DNA of 64,000 bases, from assembly GCA_016779935.1 (NCBI GenBank), contig JADHMQ010000004.1, positions 40,760 through 104,759 on the forward strand. Reading direction: 5' to 3'. Numbering within the stretch: position 1 is the first letter of the stretch; the number at the start of each line of letters is the position of its first letter. This stretch comes from Flavobacteriales bacterium (lineage in GTDB: Bacteria > Bacteroidota > Bacteroidia > Flavobacteriales > UBA7312). A model generated the notes under the pieces. The model ran no database searches, was not told where the DNA came from, and saw nothing but the letters and a program-made list of their open reading frames with translations. Shown here piece by piece: positions 49,681 through 59,072 of this stretch. Both the position numbers and the translations under genes were made by a program.

Positions 49681-50979
49681 TTAGACTTCAATATCAATTT
49701 GAACTCCTAATTTTTCAGCAATAATTCGGTTTAGCTTTTGTTTAAGCTCAGGAATTTTAACATTATTCAGAACGTCATTGGCAAAAGCATACATTAGCAT
49801 TGCTTGAGCTTCTTTGAATGGAATGCCTCGCGAACGCAGATAAAACAGAGCATCATCGTCGAGCTGACCTACGGTACAGCCGTGGCTACAGGCTACATCG
49901 TCGGCATATATTTCGAGCTGTGGCTTGGTGTCAATGGATGCTGAATCGGTGAGGAGTAAATTGTTGTTGGACTGAAATGCATTGGTTTTTTGCGAATCAG
50001 GTCTAACCATAACCTTACCATTGAAAATACCTTTAGAATTATCGTCAAATATTCCTTTATACATCTCATTGCTTTGGCAGTTAGGGACTGCATGATCAAC
50101 TAGAGTATGGTGGTCAACTAATTGGTTCTCCCCAATTAGAGTGATGCCCCTCATATTACTTTCTGAATGTTGACCTTGTAGTAAAAAACTGAGGTTGTTT
50201 CGAATAAATTTGCCCCCAAAGCTGAAGGTATCAACTGTACAAATACAGTTTTTGCCTTGCTTTACCCAAGTATTATCTATGAGAGAACAGTTGCGTTTGT
50301 CGTTTTGTATTTTATAAAAATCGATAAGCGAATTGTCTTGAGCAAAGATTTCTGTCACCGAATTTGTGAAGACCTCTTTTTGGTCTATGTTTTGGTGTCT
50401 TTCTGTAATTTGTATCTGAGCATTTTCTTCTACAACAACCAGGTTGCGCGTTTGTAAAAACAAGTCGCTTGAGATGTTTGTTGTGAAGTAAACGATTTGA
50501 ATAGGTCTTTCTGCTACAGTATTTTTTGGAACATGTATAAAGACACCCTCTTTTGAAAGAGCTGTGTTTAAAGAAACTAAACTGTCTGGGTGCTCAGGAA
50601 GTGCTTTCCCCCAATGGTTTTCAACTACTGTTGAGTGCGTTTTTTCTGCAACAGATAGTGGGCAAAGTGTAATTTTATCAGTGTCGACATTGGAAAGCTC
50701 TTGACTAAATTGACCGTTTACAAATGCAATTACGTTTGTTTCTGTTTGTGTTAAAATATATTTGTTGAGTATATCTTTTGATATGATACTTTCATCTGCT
50801 GAAAGAGCGTATTCGTTTTTGATGATTGGCAATAAATTGGTGTATTTCCATTCTTCGTCCTTCACGGTTGGAAAGCCAAATTCTTCAAGTCTACGCATGC
50901 TGTCTTTTCTTTCTTTTTGAAAGGAAAGGGTGCTTTCAGTTTCCTGAAATGCTTGTATGAGTTTATCTTTTAAATTCAC
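49681..50979 (-). CDS. sufD: Fe-S assembly scaffold protein SufD
   Basis: A 432-aa partner of SufB in the SufBC2D scaffold. The right-handed beta-helix core and the family C-terminal motif DDVACSHGCTVGQLDDDALF are visible, with LRSRGIPFKEAQAML following. It lacks SufB-specific residues, as expected. Its start overlaps the sufC stop by 4 nt. Confidence 0.94.
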   Translation of the reverse strand: MNLKDKLIQAFQETESTLSFQKERKDSMRRLEEFGFPTVKDEEWKYTNLLPIIKNEYALSADESIISKDILNKYILTQTETNVIAFVNGQFSQELSNVDTDKITLCPLSVAEKTHSTVVENHWGKALPEHPDSLVSLNTALSKEGVFIHVPKNTVAERPIQIVYFTTNISSDLFLQTRNLVVVEENAQIQITERHQNIDQKEVFTNSVTEIFAQDNSLIDFYKIQNDKRNCSLIDNTWVKQGKNCICTVDTFSFGGKFIRNNLSFLLQGQHSESNMRGITLIGENQLVDHHTLVDHAVPNCQSNEMYKGIFDDNSKGIFNGKVMVRPDSQKTNAFQSNNNLLLTDSASIDTKPQLEIYADDVACSHGCTVGQLDDDALFYLRSRGIPFKEAQAMLMYAFANDVLNNVKIPELKQKLNRIIAEKLGVQIDIEV

Positions 50980-51731
50980 AGTTGCTCAGCTTCTTTTATA
51001 ATCCAATCGTAGCCTTTTTCTTCTAGTTCAAGTGCTAACTCTTTGGTTCCTGATTTTACTATTCGCCCGTTGTAAAGTACGTGTACAAAGTCAGGAACGA
51101 TATAGTCTAACAAACGCTGGTAATGGGTAATTAAAACGGTTGCATTTTCTTTAGATTTAAGCTTGTTTACACCATTAGCAACGATACGTAAAGCGTCGAT
51201 ATCAAGTCCTGAATCGGTTTCGTCTAGTATAGCGAGCTTTGGCTCTAGCATTGCCATCTGAAAGATTTCATTTCTCTTTTTTTCGCCTCCAGAAAACCCT
51301 TGATTTAAAGAACGGCTTAGGAATCCTTTTTTAATTTCAAGAAGTTCCATTTTTTCACGCATCATCTTTAGCAAATCACCAGCAGGCAAAGGCTCAAGTC
51401 CTTGCGCTTTTCTACTTTCGTTAAGGGATGTTTTAAGAAAGTTTGATACGGATACTCCAGGAATTTCAATGGGATATTGAAAAGATAGAAAGATTCCTTT
51501 GTGAGCCCTTTCTTCAGGGGATAAGTCCATGATGCTTTCTCCGTCAAAGTCGATAGTTCCGTCTTCAATTTCGTATTCTTCACGTCCAGCAATAACCGAT
51601 GACAATGTGCTTTTTCCTGAGCCGTTTGGACCCATGATAGCATGTACTTCGCCTGGATTTACGTTAAGGTTAATGCCGGTTAGTATTTTATTGCCTTCTA
51701 TTGAGGCTTTTAAATTGTTTATTTTTAACAT
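50976..51731 (-). CDS. sufC: Fe-S assembly ATPase SufC
   Basis: The ABC-type ATPase of the scaffold, about 251 aa. Walker A GPNGSGKST, Q-loop LSFQYPIEIPG, signature FSGGEKKRNEI and Walker B LAILDETDSGLD are all present, and the sequence is typical of SufC. The frame opens at 51749, which would overlap sufB; the ATG at 51731 (MLKINNLKAS) gives a 10-nt gap to the sufB stop and is preferred. Confidence 0.95.
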   Translation of the reverse strand: MLKINNLKASIEGNKILTGINLNVNPGEVHAIMGPNGSGKSTLSSVIAGREEYEIEDGTIDFDGESIMDLSPEERAHKGIFLSFQYPIEIPGVSVSNFLKTSLNESRKAQGLEPLPAGDLLKMMREKMELLEIKKGFLSRSLNQGFSGGEKKRNEIFQMAMLEPKLAILDETDSGLDIDALRIVANGVNKLKSKENATVLITHYQRLLDYIVPDFVHVLYNGRIVKSGTKELALELEEKGYDWIIKEAEQL

Positions 51732-51741
51732 ATAGTTTTGT

Positions 51742-53184
51742 TTATCCAACGCTTCCTTCTAAGCTGATGGCCAATAGTTTTTGTGCTTCTACTGCAAATT
51801 CCATTGGTAATTGATTCAGAACGTCTTTGCAATAGCCGTTTACAATCAGCGCAATGGCTTCTTCTGTTCCTATACCTCTTTGGTTGCAATAAAAAATTTG
51901 GTCTTCTCCAATTTTTGAGGTGGTTGCCTCGTGCTCAATTTTGGCAGATTTATTTTTAACTTCAATGTAAGGAAAGGTATGTGAGCCGCATTTGTCACCC
52001 ATGAGTAAAGAGTCGCATTGAGAGAAATTCCTAGCGTTTTCTGCACTCTTTTGAATCTTTACGAGACCTCTATAACTTCCTTCACTTTTTCCAGCACAGA
52101 TTCCTTTTGAAATGATTGTACTCTTGGAGTTTTTACCGAGGTGTACCATTTTAGTTCCCGTATCTGCCTGTTGGTAGTTGTTGGTGACTGCAACGGAATA
52201 AAATTCACCTATGGAGTTGTCTCCTTTTAAAATGCAAGAGGGGTATTTCCACGTTACTGCAGAACCTGTTTCTACTTGAGTCCATGAAATTTTAGACCTA
52301 TTGTAGCAAATGCCTCTTTTGGTTACAAAGTTGAATACACCACCAACGCCGTTAGCGTCACCTGGGTACCAGTTTTGAACTGTAGAATATTTTATTTCAG
52401 CATCGTCCATTGCAATTAATTCTACTACTGCAGCATGAAGTTGATTTTCATCTCTCATTGGCGCTGTACAACCTTCTAGATAACTCACGTAGCTTCCTTC
52501 ATCGGCTATGAGTAGGGTTCTTTCGAATTGTCCTGTTCCTGCTTGGTTTATTCTGAAATAGGTGGAAAGCTCCATAGGGCATTTTACGCCTTTTGGAATG
52601 TAGCAGAAAGAGCCATCAGTGAATACCGCTGAGTTTAGTGCAGAGAAAAAATTATCAGATATAGGAACAACAGTTCCAATGTATTTTTTTACTAGTTCTG
52701 GATGTTCTTTTACTGCCTCACTTATGGAGCAAAATATAATACCTAGCTCACCGAGTTTGTCTTTGAAACTAGTAGCTACAGATACACTATCCATTACAAA
52801 ATCAACTGCTACACCAGCTAACTTCTTTTGTTCGTCAATTGAAATTCCGAGCTTGTCAAAGGTCTTTTTCATCTCAGGGTCTAGCTCATCAAGGCTATTC
52901 AATTTCTTCTTTTGCTTTGGAGCTGCATAATAGATTATGTCCTGATAGTTTGGCTTAACGTATTTGATGTTTGCCCAATTAGGCTCTTCCATTTTTTTCC
53001 ACGTTTCGAACGCTTTGAGCCTGTAGTTAAGCAACCATTCTGGCTCTTCTTTTTTGCTAGAAATTAGCCTAATGACATCCTCGTTAAGTCCTTTTGGTAT
53101 AGTGTCACTTTCAATATCTGTTGTGAAACCATATTTATAGTCCGCACCTGTTACCTCTTCTAATATTTTTTCTTCTTCTGACAA
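51742..53184 (-). CDS. sufB: Fe-S assembly scaffold protein SufB
   Basis: The main scaffold subunit, 480 aa. Characteristic stretches are [54 protein letters not shown] and the terminal [19 protein letters not shown]. The conserved cysteines thought to accept sulfur and iron are present. It lies 18 nt after sufA. Confidence 0.96.
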   Translation of the reverse strand: MSEEEKILEEVTGADYKYGFTTDIESDTIPKGLNEDVIRLISSKKEEPEWLLNYRLKAFETWKKMEEPNWANIKYVKPNYQDIIYYAAPKQKKKLNSLDELDPEMKKTFDKLGISIDEQKKLAGVAVDFVMDSVSVATSFKDKLGELGIIFCSISEAVKEHPELVKKYIGTVVPISDNFFSALNSAVFTDGSFCYIPKGVKCPMELSTYFRINQAGTGQFERTLLIADEGSYVSYLEGCTAPMRDENQLHAAVVELIAMDDAEIKYSTVQNWYPGDANGVGGVFNFVTKRGICYNRSKISWTQVETGSAVTWKYPSCILKGDNSIGEFYSVAVTNNYQQADTGTKMVHLGKNSKSTIISKGICAGKSEGSYRGLVKIQKSAENARNFSQCDSLLMGDKCGSHTFPYIEVKNKSAKIEHEATTSKIGEDQIFYCNQRGIGTEEAIALIVNGYCKDVLNQLPMEFAVEAQKLLAISLEGSVG

Positions 53185-53202
53185 GATATTTAACGTAATA
53201 AA

Positions 53203-53532
53203 TTAAACTGAAAAACTCTCTCCGCAACCACAGGTTCTGGAGGCATTAGGGTTGTTAAAAACAAATCCTTTACCATTCAAACCACCCGAATATTCTAAGA
53301 CGGTACCAATAAGGTACAAATAACTTTTTTTATTAACTACGATTTTAACGCCATTGTCTTCAAAAGACTTATCGTCTTCATTTTCCTTATCATCAAAACC
53401 TAAGTCGTAGGACAAACCTGAGCAGCCACCACTATTGACGCCTACTCTGACAAAAGCTGAGGCCTCATCGTGCCCTTCTTCCTTCATCAAGGATATTAAT
53501 TTGGTTTTTGCTTCTTGTGTTACTTGAATCAT
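53203..53532 (-). CDS. A-type Fe-S carrier, SufA/IscA-like
   Basis: A 109-aa A-type carrier with the three conserved cysteines in VNSGGCSGLSYDLGF and the C-terminal TCGCGESFSV. It is the first gene of the suf run and probably carries clusters from SufBCD to targets. A pair of TAnnTTTG elements lies 30-45 nt upstream. Assignment to SufA rather than IscA follows from the operon. Confidence 0.93.
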   Translation of the reverse strand: MIQVTQEAKTKLISLMKEEGHDEASAFVRVGVNSGGCSGLSYDLGFDDKENEDDKSFEDNGVKIVVNKKSYLYLIGTVLEYSGGLNGKGFVFNNPNASRTCGCGESFSV

Positions 53533-53561
53533 CTTATTTAAAATGTATTCATATTAGAGTG

Positions 53562-53577
53562 CAAAATTACAAAATTA
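53562..53577 (-). promoter_or_regulatory. Two tandem -7 promoter elements for the suf operon
   Basis: The reverse strand carries TAATTTTG twice in a row (53562-53569 and 53570-53577), both exact TAnnTTTG matches. Two start points 8 nt apart are possible, giving leaders of about 25-33 nt. No IscR or Fur site could be recognised. Confidence 0.5.
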
Positions 53578-53628
53578 TATGCTTTAAATCATATTATTCT
53601 TCGGTATCGTTCATGTTAATTTTCGCCT

Positions 53629-53636
53629 TACATTTG
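53629..53636 (+). promoter_or_regulatory. -7 promoter element placed 4 nt before the thiL ATG
   Basis: TACATTTG, exact match, ends 4 nt before the ATG at 53641, predicting a leaderless thiL message. Confidence 0.5.
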
Positions 53637-53640
53637 TAGG

Positions 53641-54690
53641 ATGAGTTTATTAGAAGATAAGACACCTAAAAGAACACCTATTTCTGAGCTTGGAGAATTC
53701 GGTTTAATTGAACATTTAACCAAGAGTATTAGTATTCAAAACGACTCCACTGTCAAAGGGATTGGTGATGATTGTGCTGTAATCGATAGTGGTAATTCAT
53801 TCACTTTGGTTACAACAGATATGCTTGTAGAAGGGGTTCATTTTGACTTAAGCTACACTCCGTTGAAGCATTTAGGCTACAAATCGGTTGTTGTAAATCT
53901 ATCGGACATCTACGCTATGAATGGCGATGCTAAGCATATTACGGTGAGTATCGCATTATCAAATAGATTTCCTCTTGAGGCTGTTGAAGAGTTGTATGAG
54001 GGAATCCACTTGGCGTGTAAAAATTATAACGTTGACCTTGTTGGAGGTGACACAACTTCTTCTACCTCTGGATTATGTATTAGTATAACTGCTATTGGCG
54101 AAGTGTCAAAAGAGAATGTAGTGTACAGAAGCGGCGCTAAAGAGCATGATTTGATTGTGGTTTCTGGTGACTTAGGCTCTGCTTATCTGGGTTTACAGAT
54201 TTTGAATAGAGAAAAACAAGTTTTTGAGGCAAATCCAAGTATGCAGCCAGACTTGCAAAATAAAGATTATGTTCTACAAAGACAGCTCAAGCCTGAGGCA
54301 AGAAAAGATGTTATCGAGCTGTTAAAAAGTCAAGCTATTGTACCCACATCCATGATTGATATTTCTGATGGCTTATCGTCCGAACTTTTGCATTTGTGCA
54401 AGAACTCTTCCTCAGGATGTGCTATTTATGAAGACAAATTACCAATAGATTTTTCTGCTATTACTACCGCCGAAGAGCTTAATCTTAATGCAGCTACTTG
54501 TGCATTAAGTGGTGGTGAGGATTACGAGTTGTTGTTTACTATAAGTCAAGAGCATTATGAAAAAATTAAGAACGACCCTGACTTAACAGTAATTGGACAC
54601 ATCACCGACCAAAGTAGTGGAACAGTATTTGTATCTAAAAACGATAATCACCAGCCCTTAATAGCTCAAGGGTGGAACTCAATCAGCTAG
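53641..54690 (+). CDS. thiL: Thiamine-monophosphate kinase
   Basis: An ATP-dependent kinase of 349 aa for the last step of thiamine diphosphate synthesis. Family motifs are GIGDDCAVID, TTDMLVEGVHFDL, VNLSDIYAMNGDAKH, VGGDTTSS, MIDISDGLSSELLHL and SGGEDYELLFT. All metal- and nucleotide-binding aspartates are in place. Its end overlaps the convergent 487-aa gene by 12 bp. No thiamine riboswitch can be present if the message is leaderless. Confidence 0.95.
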   Translation: MSLLEDKTPKRTPISELGEFGLIEHLTKSISIQNDSTVKGIGDDCAVIDSGNSFTLVTTDMLVEGVHFDLSYTPLKHLGYKSVVVNLSDIYAMNGDAKHITVSIALSNRFPLEAVEELYEGIHLACKNYNVDLVGGDTTSSTSGLCISITAIGEVSKENVVYRSGAKEHDLIVVSGDLGSAYLGLQILNREKQVFEANPSMQPDLQNKDYVLQRQLKPEARKDVIELLKSQAIVPTSMIDISDGLSSELLHLCKNSSSGCAIYEDKLPIDFSAITTAEELNLNAATCALSGGEDYELLFTISQEHYEKIKNDPDLTVIGHITDQSSGTVFVSKNDNHQPLIAQGWNSIS

Positions 54691-56142
54691 AATATTTTCT
54701 GATATCCATCGGTTATAATTAATTATATCGCTTTCGTCAGCTTCTTCTATGCTTAAAATTGATAACAGCATTCTTATGTCGTTCTGTAGGCTTTCATTTA
54801 AGTCGATTCGTTGAACATAGATTAACTTACTAATGATTTTTATGAGAATTTTTTCGCGCTTGTAACTTTCTTTTGACAGCAAGGATTTAAATCTATTTCT
54901 CACACTTTTAATTCTCATTTCCAACATATCAAAATCACCGATTTCATACCTTATTATTAACTCTGCAGCAATAATTTTAATTTGAAATGAGAGATCAAAA
55001 TTCAAGAAATTTTTATGCTGTATAATTCGACTTAAATTTTTGATTGCCGGTTTATATTTTTTTTGGTCAAAATATTGAAGTGCTAGATTGGAGCAAACAA
55101 AAAAGTAGTGATAGTCGGAGGCTATAATGGGCTCTTCATTTTTAGCTTGTAACAACACTTCAATCGCTTTTTCTTTATCCGTTCTGGAGTAGTTGATAAC
55201 CAAACCATTGTAATAATAAAAAATGTATTTGTTGAACAACATCCCATCGTATTCATCTATAGATTTACGCAGTTCTAATGCCTTTGAAATAGACTCTTCA
55301 TATTTTTTATTTTTAAACAAGCAGTTTGTTAAGTACGTCAACACTTGAAGTTTGACCTCATGATTTTTTTTAGAAAAAACATTGGAATCAATACAGTCTC
55401 TATAACTCTGTTTAAGGAATGCTTCAAGCTCTGTATATAATCTCTTTTGTAGCAGTAGTTTACTTATTGTTTGAATGATTTTAACCTTAAGCGTGGCGCT
55501 TTTTATTATTTCTGGATTTAATGAATATTCGCTTATTGTGTTTTCTAGTAAGTTAATTGTTTTTTGATTAACATCAGAGTAGTTTTGGTGTTTTTTCATT
55601 TTGAAATTTACCATTGCCAAGACATCATCAATTTCATTAATTTGAAGTAGTTTTTTGTTGTTCTTTTTTCGTTTAGCCAAGTACGACTCAACATTAATTT
55701 CTGATTTTTCGTACGAAAGCTTGATGAGTTCTAAGTAAACAAGATTAAGAAGCTCGAACAGTTCTAGTTTCTCGGCTTTTTTTTCAGCTAACTGAAGAAT
55801 GGTGTAGCAAAGGTCATACAGCCCTTTTTCCTTTAGCTTTTTACCTATTAAGATTAGCTTAAAAGTTGATAAGTCGTTGTCCTTATTAATGTGCTGAAAG
55901 GTTAAGCTATTTATTATGTTAGATAGCAGTCTATTTTTCAGCCTATAAAATGCGTTTTTGTTATCGCCGTAGAGTTTTTTTGAAATCTTCTCTTCATCGT
56001 ATGTTTTATTTTTTCTCTTGTAATAAGAGAGCAAAAGAAATTCTTTTCGTACGTTGGGTGTTTTTACTCTATTAGAGATGAGCTTGAATGTTCTTAACTC
56101 TTCTTTGTTCATAGAATGAATAAGTTCATATACAATATTCAT
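54679..56142 (-). CDS. Uncharacterised lysine-rich helical repeat protein
   Basis: A 487-aa cytoplasmic protein built almost entirely of amphipathic helices, resembling a TPR-like alpha-solenoid (KKYEESISKALELRKSIDEY; QYFDQKKYKPAIKNLSRII). The first 100 residues (FRLKNRLLSNIINSL-like segment) may form a separate domain. It is rich in lysine, isoleucine and asparagine, reflecting high AT content. No family is recognised and no partner gene is evident; it overlaps thiL tail to tail. A scaffold or protein-binding role is a guess. Confidence 0.72.
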   Translation of the reverse strand: MNIVYELIHSMNKEELRTFKLISNRVKTPNVRKEFLLLSYYKRKNKTYDEEKISKKLYGDNKNAFYRLKNRLLSNIINSLTFQHINKDNDLSTFKLILIGKKLKEKGLYDLCYTILQLAEKKAEKLELFELLNLVYLELIKLSYEKSEINVESYLAKRKKNNKKLLQINEIDDVLAMVNFKMKKHQNYSDVNQKTINLLENTISEYSLNPEIIKSATLKVKIIQTISKLLLQKRLYTELEAFLKQSYRDCIDSNVFSKKNHEVKLQVLTYLTNCLFKNKKYEESISKALELRKSIDEYDGMLFNKYIFYYYNGLVINYSRTDKEKAIEVLLQAKNEEPIIASDYHYFFVCSNLALQYFDQKKYKPAIKNLSRIIQHKNFLNFDLSFQIKIIAAELIIRYEIGDFDMLEMRIKSVRNRFKSLLSKESYKREKILIKIISKLIYVQRIDLNESLQNDIRMLLSILSIEEADESDIINYNRWISENILAD

Positions 56143-56242
56143 GGCAGTATAAGTTTTTTCATTTTGAAGGCGTAAGATAATTATTATTTAAACTACTTTT
56201 TGAAATGTTTAGTGTGTATATTCGTATTATATTTTCAGAGTC

Positions 56243-56971
56243 ATGAAAGAAAAATTAATCATACTGCTTATGTTGGGTGCTTTTTATGGAAAAGCACAGT
56301 CAAATTACAGTTTATCTTTTGGTCATTATAATCCTATTATCTCTGATACTGCCTATATGGGGGGTATCTTAGGCGTTAGTTTAAGTGTTGTAAATAATGG
56401 AAGCGATACTATTTTTTGGCCCATTCAGTTGATGTGTGGCGTAAACTCTGAAGTATCGGTTTTAGGTGAGGGTCCATTATTGTCTCCAGATGATGAGAAC
56501 TATTATCTTGCCCCTGGAGATAGTTTTCATTTGGGATGGCCTGAAGTTGATTCAGCAAGCTCGTCAATTATTGGTGGTTATGTTCATGTTAAATCGCAGA
56601 ATGGTTTTGTTGATGGTGACAATATAATAGTAGTTTGGCCAGTAGTTTTTGATAATGAAGAAGTAGATATTGTTACAATTGAACAATATACATAAGAGGT
56701 ATATGTGATTGATGAAGTTTCGGGAATTAGAACACATATAGAAGAGCCTAACTTTAAGGTGTTTTTGACCTCTGACTCTAGGCTATTTGTAGAGGGGCAA
56801 GAAAAACAAATTGTAAGTTTAGAAGTGTACGAACTTTCTGGCAAAAAAATAGCTAGGCAGAATAGCAAAACAGAAGTAAACATCCGACATTTTACCAAAG
56901 GAATTTACGTATTAGTAGTCGGATTCAAAGACGGACAAAAACAATCAACAAAAGTGTTTATTCCAAACTAA
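56243..56971 (+). pseudogene. Secreted T9SS cargo gene interrupted by an in-frame stop
   Basis: Two open stretches in the same frame (56243-56695 and 56696-56971) are separated only by TAA at 56693-56695. The first part encodes a signal peptide (LIILLMLGAFYGKAQ) and a beta-rich domain; the second ends in a T9SS type A sorting domain (EVYELSGKKIARQ; FTKGIYVLVV; KVFIPN). Without the stop this would be a 242-aa exported protein. The stop lies in the loop of a 6-bp inverted repeat. A point mutation, a small inversion or a sequencing error are all possible. TATATTCG at 56217-56224 is a near match to the -7 element. Confidence 0.75.
56686..56704. repeat. 6-bp inverted repeat with the stop codon in its loop
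   Basis: ATATAC (56686-56691) and GTATAT (56699-56704) flank the 7-nt loop ATAAGAG. The loop holds the TAA that splits the T9SS cargo gene. Replacing the loop by its reverse complement gives the codons ACC TCT TAT and a continuous frame. Confidence 0.65.
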
Positions 56972-58256
56972 TTTTCATAAGGCTTTCAATCTCATCGACT
57001 TCAATAGGGATATTAGCCATTAAGTCAAACGGTTTGTCTTTTGTAATAACTAAGTCATTCTCAATACGTATTCCGAGGTTTTCTTCTAAAATATAGATGC
57101 CAGGTTCACAAGTAAACACCATACCTTCTTTGATTGGAGTGTCCCAATGACCCACATCATGAACATCTAAGCCTAAATAATGACTTGTTCCGTGCATAAA
57201 GTACTTTCGGAAAGCAGGGTTTTTAGGGTCTTGTTTGTCTATATCATGCTGGTCCAAAAGCCCTAAGCCTAATAATTCCGATTGCATAACTTTACCAACC
57301 TCTTTGTGATAATCGCCTAGTAATGTACCTGGAGTTAACATATTTGTAGCCTCTTTCATTACTTTTAACACAGCATTATACACCTCTTTTTGTCGTTTAG
57401 TAAAACGACCACTAACAGGAATGCACCTAGTCATATCTGAAGCATAGTTAGCATATTCAGCGCCTACATCCATAAGTATAACGTCACCATCCTTACACTC
57501 TTTGTTGTTGTCTATGTAGTGCAATACACAAGCATTTCTTCCAGAAGCGATGATAGGTTCATAAGCAAACCCTTTTGAACGATTTATTAGAAATTCATGC
57601 ATAAATTCCGCTTCAATTTCATATTCCATTACGCCTGGTTTAACGAAGTTTAACACCCTGCGAAACCCTTTTTCGGTGATATTGCAAGCGTTTTGTAAAA
57701 GGTCAATTTCAATGGGGTGTTTTATTGATCGAAGCCCATGCAAAATGGGAGCTGATTTAACATAATTTTTATCGCTGTAGGTTTGTCTACACCAGTTGTT
57801 GAACCTATCGGTTTGAGTTTCTACCTCAGAAGTAGCTCTGGAATGTTCGTTTGAGTTGTAAAAAACAGTTTCAGCCTCAGTCATTAGGCTTTCAAACACC
57901 TTATCAAATTCGCTGTTCCAATACACTGTTTTTATGCCAGAAGTGGTGAAGGCTTGTTCTTTGGTTAATTTAGCCCCTTCCCAAATAGCAATAAGCTCAC
58001 TAGTTTCTTTTAAAAATAATATCTCTCGATGATTTGGATTAGAACAATTAGGAAATAAAACGACTTTGCTTTCCTCTTGGTCTACGCCGCTTAGCCAGAA
58101 CAAATCGCTGTTTTGTTTGAAGGGCATGGTGCCGTCAGAGTTCGTTGGCATTTGGTCGTTCGAGCAAAAAATAGCAATCGAATTTTCAGTCATTGATGAG
58201 CAAAAATTCTTTCTATTTACCTCAAATAATTCTTTAGAAATGGCTTTATATCTCAT
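56958..58256 (-). CDS. pepP: Xaa-Pro aminopeptidase (M24B)
   Basis: A metallopeptidase of 432 aa that removes N-terminal residues next to proline. The N-terminal creatinase-like domain contains CSNDQMPTNSDGTMPFKQNS; the C-terminal pita-bread domain carries metal ligands in DVGAEYANYASDMTR, HGTSHYLGLDVHDVG, FTCEPGIYI and GIRIENDLVI. No signal peptide, so cytoplasmic. It overlaps the interrupted T9SS gene by 14 bp. A TAnnTTTG element lies 18 nt upstream. Confidence 0.92.
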   Translation of the reverse strand: MRYKAISKELFEVNRKNFCSSMTENSIAIFCSNDQMPTNSDGTMPFKQNSDLFWLSGVDQEESKVVLFPNCSNPNHREILFLKETSELIAIWEGAKLTKEQAFTTSGIKTVYWNSEFDKVFESLMTEAETVFYNSNEHSRATSEVETQTDRFNNWCRQTYSDKNYVKSAPILHGLRSIKHPIEIDLLQNACNITEKGFRRVLNFVKPGVMEYEIEAEFMHEFLINRSKGFAYEPIIASGRNACVLHYIDNNKECKDGDVILMDVGAEYANYASDMTRCIPVSGRFTKRQKEVYNAVLKVMKEATNMLTPGTLLGDYHKEVGKVMQSELLGLGLLDQHDIDKQDPKNPAFRKYFMHGTSHYLGLDVHDVGHWDTPIKEGMVFTCEPGIYILEENLGIRIENDLVITKDKPFDLMANIPIEVDEIESLMKISLE

Positions 58257-58273
58257 TACGTAAATATTTTTTT

Positions 58274-58281
58274 CAAAGATA
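58274..58281 (-). promoter_or_regulatory. -7 promoter element for pepP
   Basis: The reverse strand reads TATCTTTG, exact match, 18 nt before the ATG at 58256. Confidence 0.45.
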
Positions 58282-58351
58282 TAGTATTTTGAATGATTCT
58301 AAACTCCATATATTAAATGGTTTATTAGTTGTTTTTGAATGTTTTGGGTGT

Positions 58352-58359
58352 TAAATTTG
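58352..58359 (+). promoter_or_regulatory. -7 promoter element for the sdhCAB operon
   Basis: TAAATTTG, exact match, ends 22 nt before the ATG of the cytochrome b subunit gene, giving a leader of about 18 nt. Confidence 0.5.
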
Positions 58360-58381
58360 TACTTTCCTAAATCGTTTATCA

Positions 58382-59062
58382 ATGAGTAACTCAATTTTGA
58401 TTAAATCCTCTCTAGTAAAAAAGTACTGGATGGCCATTACAGGGCTATTTTTATGCCTGTTTTTGGTTGGTCATTTACTAGGAAATTTGCAATTATTATT
58501 ACCTGCTGATGCAGCATCAGATTCATTTAATCTGTATGCTCGCTTCATGACGACCAACCCGATAGTGAAAATATTATCCTACTTAACCTACTTTGGCATT
58601 CTTTTTCATGCTTTTGACGGAATACTTTTGACTATCCAAAATAAGAAGGCCCGCCCAGTTGCTTACGCCTACAACAAGCCTAGCGCAAACTCGAATTGGG
58701 CCTCCAGAAACATGGGTTTTTTAGGAACTATTTTGTTGTTGTTTCTTATCATTCACATGAGAAGTTTTTGGTACGAAATGCATTTTGGCGATGTTCCAAA
58801 AACAATAATTGGAGGAGAAGAAGTAAAAGATTTGTACATTATTACTACCCAAGCTTTTGAGCAGTTGTGGTATGTAATCCTTTATGTGGTGTGTATGATT
58901 GCTATAGCCTTTCACCTTACACATGGTTTTTCTAGTGCATTTCAGACCTTAGGAGCCAACCACCCTAAGTACAAACAGTTGGTTAAAAATATCGGCTTTG
59001 CTTTTGGGATACTTATACCCCTAGCATTTGCAATAATACCTTTATCCCTTTATTTCAGATAA
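58382..59062 (+). CDS. sdhC: Succinate dehydrogenase cytochrome b subunit (b558 type)
   Basis: A 226-aa membrane anchor with five hydrophobic helices, as in the diheme b558 family that uses a single anchor subunit. Likely heme-ligating histidines lie in [34 protein letters not shown] and [15 protein letters not shown]. It transfers electrons between the flavoprotein/Fe-S subunits and menaquinone. It is the first gene of the sdhCAB operon; sdhA follows after 10 nt. Confidence 0.92.
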   Translation: MSNSILIKSSLVKKYWMAITGLFLCLFLVGHLLGNLQLLLPADAASDSFNLYARFMTTNPIVKILSYLTYFGILFHAFDGILLTIQNKKARPVAYAYNKPSANSNWASRNMGFLGTILLLFLIIHMRSFWYEMHFGDVPKTIIGGEEVKDLYIITTQAFEQLWYVILYVVCMIAIAFHLTHGFSSAFQTLGANHPKYKQLVKNIGFAFGILIPLAFAIIPLSLYFR

Positions 59063-59072
59063 TAAAAAGTAT

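Noticed and set aside
53641..53660. Thiamine riboswitch ahead of thiL
   Set aside because: The gap is only 108 bp, the predicted start of transcription coincides with the ATG, and no THI-box-like sequence is visible.
56584..56898. 104-codon open frame antisense to the interrupted T9SS gene
   Set aside because: Shadow frame; low-complexity serine/threonine composition and no motif.
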